64,000 nt of DNA from Nelumbo lutea. Taxonomy: Eukaryota > Streptophyta > Magnoliopsida > Proteales > Nelumbonaceae. The DNA lies in the NCBI GenBank assembly GCA_022828595.1, contig JAKGHH010000005.1, positions 24,998,193 to 25,062,192 on the forward strand. Direction: 5' to 3'. The notes under the pieces were generated by a model that saw only the letters and a list, made by a program, of their open reading frames with translations, made no database searches and had not been told where the DNA came from. This document shows, piece after piece, positions 58,686 through 64,000 of the stretch (within the stretch, counting starts at the first letter, position 1; every line of letters begins with the position of its first letter). Made by a program: the position numbers and the translations under genes.

Positions 58686-59225
58686 CTATAGGTCCTGAAA
58701 AACACAATGAGTAGGAAAGAAAGTTATGCTGCAATTCATCGACTTTGTTAAGCTACTAACAGATAAAAGGTTTGTTTTAAGCTTAGGAACACGAAGAACA
58801 GAAGATAAGAACAGTGTGTCAGAGGTCTCTATATCACCTTTACCAGAGATGGGGACAAGGGACCCATCGGCAAGGGATATTTTCTCTTTCCCAAAGAGGA
58901 GGTGATATGAGCAAAACAGGTTAGATAGGCTGGTCATATGGTCTGATGCACCGGAATCAATAATCCAAGGGATTTTATGATTACCTAAAGCTAAAGCATG
59001 ATTCGCAGAAGCACGAGTACCTGAGTGAGCAAAAGTCGATGAAGATGATGTACTGTTGGAAGGGTGAGTTGAAGAAACTGTAGCTTCCAAGTGATTCAGA
59101 AGCCTCCCATACTTCTCAAAATCCAGCTTCATTGCAGCCAACTGCTCAATAGTTGATTTTTCTTTGCTTTCCTTACTTCCCCCTTCAGGCACTGTAGCAA
59201 CATTAGCAGTCTTGCGTTTTCCCAC
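58686..59225 (-). pseudogene. copia protease region
   Basis: 179 codons with the catalytic box WIIDSGASDHMTS at about residues 92-104, a flap-like LADGSLVPISGKGD and LRVPKLKTNLLSVS. A Ser/Thr-rich linker precedes it. The reading stops at 58686-58688 and resumes in frame in the pre-integrase domain. In an active element this would be one polyprotein. Confidence 0.9.
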
Positions 59226-59782
59226 CTGACTGCCTTCTTAGGGTTATTATTGTTCTTAAACCTATCAGGAAGAAGTTCAGGATGAAGCTTCCAATAGATG
59301 TCCTTTGTATGTCGTGGTTTCTTGCAATATTCACACATTTGCTCTCTTTTCTCAGTAGGGCCCTTCGGTTTCATTCCCGCATGTGCAAAATGTTTTGTAG
59401 ATGGACTCTGCAACTGCACCTGCCGCCTACTCTCCTCACTACTTATCATAGCATATGCCTGTGAAAGAGTAACCACATCCCTGGCCAAAATGTTATGTCT
59501 GATAATATCAAACTCAGGGTTGAGTCCAATGAGAAACTCAAACACCCTATTTCTCTCCACTAGCTTTCTATACCTTTCAACATCCTTTTTAATCTCTCAC
59601 ACCACTGTCTCCATAACATCAATTTCCTGCCATAGGGATTTTAGTATAAAGTAGTAGATTGCCACACTCTTCTCCCCCTGTCTCAGGTTCTTCACATCAC
59701 TTTTCAATTTGTATGCTCTAGCTACATTCAATTTCTGTGAATAGAAATCCTCCCAATTAGGAGTTATCCCAATCCAAATCAA
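59129..59782 (-). pseudogene. gag: copia gag, C-terminal two thirds, knuckle mutated
   Basis: Pieces 59782-59597 (LNVARAYKLKSDVKNLRQGE, IYYFILKSLWQEIDVM) and 59560-59129 (NRVFEFLIGLNPEFDIIRHN, ISSEESRRQVQ) are in one frame with a stop between. The zinc knuckle reads CEYCKKPRHTKDIYWKLH. The last Cys of CCHC is Tyr, whereas the second copy at 62205-62463 keeps Cys. The N-terminal third is missing. Confidence 0.88.
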
Positions 59783-59789
59783 TATTTGG

Positions 59790-60480
59790 ATAGGGGATAA
59801 TCTTAATCCTATCTGCAGATTAAGTTAGTTTACTCCTGATCTTATCAGGAAGTTACCAGATTCAAATCTGATTTGAATTTGGTCTCCCAGAATGGATAAG
59901 GTAAAAGGCCCAATCCTTTCACTAACATTAATCCCAGGTTTGCCCCACAGATGGGTGATCATATCAGCCCAGCTCGTAATGGGCTTTTGGCCCATTAAGT
60001 GTTCAGTGTTTAATTAGTTTCCAATCTGCTGCCCAGTTGGGCTTCTTTGTGGGCGAATTCCAAAAATTTTCCTACATTCTCCCAACTGGGAATCATATTC
60101 CCTAAATTTAGAATACAATATTCAATGATTCTACTTGAACCATAATCAAACCAGATCTGAACCAAAAGGAAACAAGAAGGATTATACCTAATCCGGAGAA
60201 ACAATATCTCCCAAAGTTGGTGTTCACGCCCAAAGAAGATGCCAAGATCCGCTCCTGCTGAAGATGACACAACTGTTGATGGAACAGAACCAGCAGGGTG
60301 CATCCTACACACTGGATCCTTCGCAAGAACCCACTGGAAACTCTGAACACTGAATCCTTTTCAGTCTTTTCTACAAGACTGACGTCAAGAACTGATTTCT
60401 TGAGTTCTTTCTCCTACAAAGATCGAACCTTGCAAGAGGGGTTGGCGGTGGCTGGAGGAGAACTCCTGGAATGAAGATGG
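59790..60480 (-). repeat. Rearranged relic of the solo-LTR family
   Basis: On the minus strand 60350-60050 resembles 29300-29580 of the solo LTR (TTGGGCGTGAACACC, GGGAGATA, CCTTTTGGTTCAGAT, AATTCGCCC). 60045-59755 resembles 28710-29040 (GAAGCCCAACTGGGCAGCAG, TTGGGATAACTCCTAAT). The order of the two blocks is swapped relative to the solo LTR. No coding sequence is present. Confidence 0.68.
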
Positions 60481-60499
60481 CTGAATAGCTTTTCTTCTC

Positions 60500-62204
60500 T
60501 CTGGAGTTCTTGAGATCAAATCTCTGTTGCAGAAGACTTTGGATTAATTTTCCTTACCTCTTGGTTAATTTTTATGTGGAAGGATTACTCCGATTCATTG
60601 CTCAAGCCGTTGGACCCGTTCTGAAATTTGATCTGGCCACCATCACCCTTTCTAGGACGATGGCGGCTAGAGTTTGTGTTGAACTTGACCTGCTACGTTC
60701 TCACCCCAAAAGTCTGGATTGGCTCTGGTTGTGATGGCTTCTGGCAGCCTATTGAATATGAGAATCTCCCAGCTTATTGTGAATCTTGTTATAAGATCAG
60801 TCACAGCTCCAATGATTGTAAACATAAGAAAGAAAAGAAAAGGGCCAAGGGTTCTGTGTAACTTCCTAAGAAACCCTCTGAAACAAAATATGTGGAAAAC
60901 CAAGATGGTCCTAGTGCGTGATCCTAGAAAAGGTAAAGAAACTCAAGTGGTTGAACCCATCGTAGCAGATGAGAATAGATCCAATGAGATTCTGGATCTT
61001 TCAACTGAAACAGAGAAGCAGGTAGATCCCTCATCTCAGCAGATGATTCCATTCTGGTTGGAGGCAAAAAAAACAGCTTCCTTGTTCTCTCTGAAAGAAT
61101 GGCCGATTTCAAAGAGGTCACAGTTAATGAACTTAGAGACTTTCAGGCAAGAATGGGTCCACAAGTTCAATACCACTTCAGCTCTCACTAATGAGACTTT
61201 CAGGCAAGAATATGGTCGAATTCACTAATTATCAATCCCAGGTCTCATCACCTGAAGTTAATACCACTTCAGCTCTATCTGAAGGAGAGGTGGAAAAATC
61301 CGGGCAAGATAAAAAGAAGAAATCAAATGCCCCGGTGAGCAGTATGAAAAGGCAACTACCAGATCCAATGTGGGTCCAGGTATGACTTTTGTCTCTTTAT
61401 AATATGAAGATCATCCATTGGAATGCCTGCGGATTAGGGAACAACCCCACAATCCGGAGACTTAAAAAGCTAAGAAAGCTTCATTCTGTTGGCACCTTCT
61501 CTATTGTTGAACCTAAGGTTGCTTGGAGGGAACTTTCCCGCATTGCTCTCAGACTAAATATGATTTTTTTTGTAACTAATGATGATGTAAACCCTCAGCT
61601 AGTTCTGTTTTGGCATGCGTCCATTACAATATATTTAATGCCTCTGAATAAGCTCTATGCTGTTTGGTAGAAATACCAGGGATCAACCCTTTCATTTTGA
61701 TTTCTATTCATGCTAAATGCAATATTGTTGATAGAAGAATCATGTGGGATTTCATTGGCTCCTTTGTGAACTCTCTGCAACTTCCTTGCCTTGTGGTGGG
61801 AGATTTTAATGCTATTCTAGATCCGGGTGAGAAGTTGGGTGGTCTGCCCCTAACACAGTTGCCCATGAGCGATTTCCAAGATTTTGTCTACATTGCTGGT
61901 TTACATGATCTAGGCTTCTCTGGTTCTAAATACACTTGGTGTAATAATCAGGACGGTAACAGTTGTGTGTGGGCTCACCTAGATAGAGCCCTTGTGAATT
62001 CGGCCTGGTTTATAGATCATGCCACCTCTCCAGCGGTTCTCCTTAACAGACAGTATTCAGAGCATGCCCCGTTGCTTATTAAGCTGTCTAGTGATCGCCG
62101 CACTGTCCCTTCTCTCTTTGTATTTCAACATGTGGATTAATCACTCTGCCCTGATATTGTCTCTGCAAGTTGGTCTGAGTTTGCTCCAAGTACCCCTTCA
62201 ATGT
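60500..62204 (+). mobile_element. LINE fragment, ORF1 end and ORF2 endonuclease, plus strand
   Basis: ORF1 C-part: FIAQAVGPVLKFDLATIT and VCVELDL in one frame, then YENLPAYCESCYKISHSSND with a CCHC zinc knuckle (C-x2-C-x4-H-x4-C) in another. ORF2 starts at about 61407 with MKIIHWNACGLGN. The endonuclease follows with VEPKVAWREL, GDFNAI at 61799-61816, FQDFVYIAGLHDLGFSG-KYTW, HLDRALVN and SEHAPLL (usual SDHAPL). Stops and frameshifts lie near 61670 and 62140. It breaks off at about 62204 against copia gag on the other strand, so RT and the 3' end are absent. Confidence 0.88.
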
Positions 62205-62868
62205 ATGAGGAGGTGACTACATTTGCATTACCACCTTTTCCACTCCCATTCCTTTTTCCACTATTTCCACTCTTGAATTTGGTAGACATGACCTCTGGAT
62301 GTAGCTTCCAACAGGTGTATTTAGTATGTTTGGGCTTCTTGCAGTACTCACATACAATATCCGGCTTGAGTCCAGTGAGGAACTCAAAAACCCAAGTTCT
62401 CTCCATCAACTTCCTATGTGTTTCAGCATCTTTTGTACACCCCCATACAACAGTCTCCATCAAGTCAATCTCCTGCAGAGAGATTTCAGCATGGAGAAGT
62501 AGACGGCTAAGGGCTTCTCCCCCTATCTTAGATTGTTCACATCATTCTTCTGTTTGTAGGTTTGAATAACAATCAACTTCTGGGAATAGGTCTCCGTGAT
62601 ACTATCCCACACTTCCTTCAGAGTTTCCATCCAGAGGTAGTGTTGACTAACATGTGGCTACATGGAATTTATAACCAGCCGACTACTGTGTAATTCTCCT
62701 GCATCCACCTCTCATAGGTAGGATCATCCTCAACAGGTTTCTTCTTGCTCTTGGTGATGTACCCCATTTCCCTCTACTACACACATGTATCTTTATAGAC
62801 CAAGACCAGGCCAAATAATTGGTTCCATCCAACTTTATAGTGGTTACTTCTACTAACAGAGTCTCCAC
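62205..62868 (-). pseudogene. gag: gag of a second copia element, internally deleted
   Basis: The N-terminus is at 62868 (METLLVEVTTIKLDGTNYLAW, SIKIHVCSRGK), the normal start of copia Gag. After a frameshift, 62463-62205 reads VFEFLTGLKPD directly followed by the knuckle CEYCKKPKHTKYTCWKLHPE. The related gag at 59560 has about sixty residues between these two blocks, so a segment is deleted here. The knuckle itself keeps all four metal ligands. The frame ends where the plus-strand LINE begins. Confidence 0.87.
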
Positions 62869-63330
62869 AGACCCTTTATGCCCAAACCCAGAATTTGTGG
62901 GGTATTTGGTTTCCCCTCCAGTTTACTCCATTGATTGAACGAAAGCAAATGAAAATTAAATCATGGCTTTACTAATCAAGCATTACCGACAGCACGAGAT
63001 GAGATATGAGAGAAAGTGCAGCAGTTCCTGCCATAGGTTCCAGAGCACTGTCCAACCTGAATCAATCTCAAAGGAAACCCAAAAAGCTTCCCTTTAATCC
63101 CCAAGCGCCAGCTTCAAAGTGTCTCTAGAACCCGCAACATAGTTTCACTAGTTATCTAGGGTTTTTGAGAAAATCTCCAAGAACCTGCCTTGGGCTTCAA
63201 CTAAGGGTAAAATCCTCTCCAAAAGCCCTCCCAAACTGGGCTACATAAGCTACTAATCAATCAGCTGATCAGTTCTCCATACACAATGTGTATGGGTCAA
63301 AAAGGAAGAAGTTGTCGAAGGTGGGAACCT
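62869..63330 (-). other. Leader between primer site and gag of the second copia element
   Basis: Non-coding leader. No gene seen on either strand. Confidence 0.5.
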
Positions 63331-63342
63331 GCTCTAACACCA
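63331..63342 (-). other. Primer binding site, initiator-tRNA-Met type, mutated
   Basis: The minus strand reads TGGTGTTAGAGC, which differs by two transitions from TGGTATCAGAGC, the standard copia site for initiator tRNA-Met. It stands three bases after the LTR end TGCA. Confidence 0.72.
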
Positions 63343-63345
63343 AGT

Positions 63346-63688
63346 TGCAGAACACACCTGTAATAAATCGGAAAATAAAATAAAGTAGAAAGAAAAGAAA
63401 GAGAAGAAGAGTTTCAGCAGAAGCTTAGAAGGAAGATGAGAGAATGGAAGAAAAGAGAATATAGAGTTGTTCGATCCCCCCTTCTTTGTCTCTAATTTAA
63501 TTTATATCTGCTGAAACAAAAACATATGTAAAGTTACAAGAGTGCCCTTAGTTGGGCAGCTGACTTGGACAATAAACAAGAAATAAAAATTAGGCCCATA
63601 AAGAAGGCCCACTACAGCAGAAATAACAGCCGAAACAAAGCTACTTAAATAAAAGAAAACTAAGGCCATTCGGCCCAGTCTCTCTACA
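63346..63688 (-). repeat. 5' LTR of the second copia element
   Basis: TGTAGAGAGACTGGG to GTGTTCTGCA on the minus strand, 343 bases. The TATA-like GATATAAATT lies at 63499-63508. It is similar to the 3' LTR at 55390-55727, so both elements belong to one family. Confidence 0.8.
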
Positions 63689-64000
63689 CTCGCCATTTTC
63701 ATATCTCATTACAACCCAAACCGAAGCTTCACTTACCCGTCTCTTTATTGTCGCCCCTTTTTCCAATTACTCGGCAGCCCTGGGCTCTTTAAATTTTTAA
63801 CTTTCCTATCTTACTCCTTCCCCTTAAGACCTTTAACTTCCCCAAACTACACCCCCCTCCCCCTTGCCTACTTCAAAATCCCTATTCCCCATTTCCCCTT
63901 CCCTTCTCTAACTTCTACCACTCAACCCTTCATCTTCCCTTCTCTAACTTCTACCACTCAACCCTTCATCTTCCCTTCTCTTACCACCACCTCCAGCCAT
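63689..64000. other. Pyrimidine-rich sequence at the window end
   Basis: CT-rich DNA with C runs and no gene that I can support. The last three bases are the complement of ATG followed on the minus strand by GCTGGAGGTGGTGGT, but a stop follows soon, so I do not call a start. Confidence 0.4.
63901..63972 (+). repeat. Perfect 36-bp tandem repeat, two copies plus a partial third
   Basis: 63901-63936 and 63937-63972 are identical (CCCTTCTCTAACTTCTACCA and the following 16 bases). CCCTTCTCTTACC starts a third. Confidence 0.95.

Larger units (their letters stand above)
55390..59790 (-). mobile_element. Ty1/copia element, minus strand, pol nearly in one frame
   Basis: Gag, protease, integrase, RT and RNase H follow in copia order from 59782 to 55698, then a polypurine tract (55740-55728) and a 3' LTR. 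The frames 59225-58686, 58676-58284, 58274-57441, 57209-56181 and 56123-55698 are all in the same phase. They are separated by single stops and, between 57531 and 57193, by a pair of frameshifts. The gag N-terminus and 5' LTR are missing at the high-coordinate end, where an LTR relic of another family begins. Confidence 0.92.

Noticed and set aside
1..64000. Search for a new defence, biosynthetic or regulatory gene cluster
   Set aside because: All long frames except the carrier exons and the ORF at 19021 trace to known gag/pol, antisense ORF or LINE proteins. I see no cluster of host genes and no tRNA or rRNA gene.

Overview
This is nuclear DNA of a flowering plant. The evidence is plant-type LTR retrotransposons (Athila-like and Tat-like Ty3/gypsy, plus Ty1/copia), plant L1-type LINEs with a zf-RVT and RNase H tail, the Arabidopsis-type telomere unit CCCTAAA, and one spliced plant gene with long introns. 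I cannot name the species. Nearly all of the window is transposon in layers. I found one host gene that I can name and no self-contained new system.

Layout. 1-1994: a probable decayed LTR and unassigned sequence. 1995-12978: a decayed Athila-type element on the + strand (5' LTR, tRNA-Asp primer site, gag, protease, RT/RNase H, integrase, start of the 3' LTR). The 3' LTR is cut by a gap of exactly 100 N (12979-13078). 13079-18848: a degenerate telomere-type array that starts directly at the gap. 18849-22385: low-copy DNA with one unexplained 205-codon ORF, LINE relics and simple repeats.

22386-37897: a Tat-type Ty3/gypsy element with both LTRs. A non-autonomous Athila relative (26964-33384) interrupts it, and a 1946-bp solo LTR with a 5-bp target duplication (27680-29625) sits inside that relative's 5' LTR. 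The nesting gives the order of insertion. The Tat element also keeps an antisense reading region (36705 down to 34786).

39518-54643 (- strand): the last six exons of a mitochondrial-carrier-family gene that I recognise as the peroxisomal NAD carrier PXN. Its 5' half lies beyond 64000. One 11.5-kb intron is filled with LINE and copia pieces in both orientations. 54960-63700, upstream of the last visible exon, holds a fairly well preserved copia element (- strand), an LTR relic, a + strand LINE fragment and the 5' end of a second copia element (- strand). The window ends in a pyrimidine-rich tract with a 36-bp tandem repeat.

The genes form no operon or pathway. Apart from PXN, the coding sequence is broken gag/pol and LINE ORF1/ORF2. 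Exon limits were set by hand from reading frame and GT/AG splice sites. TE limits are exact where LTR ends, target duplications or primer sites are named, and approximate elsewhere.
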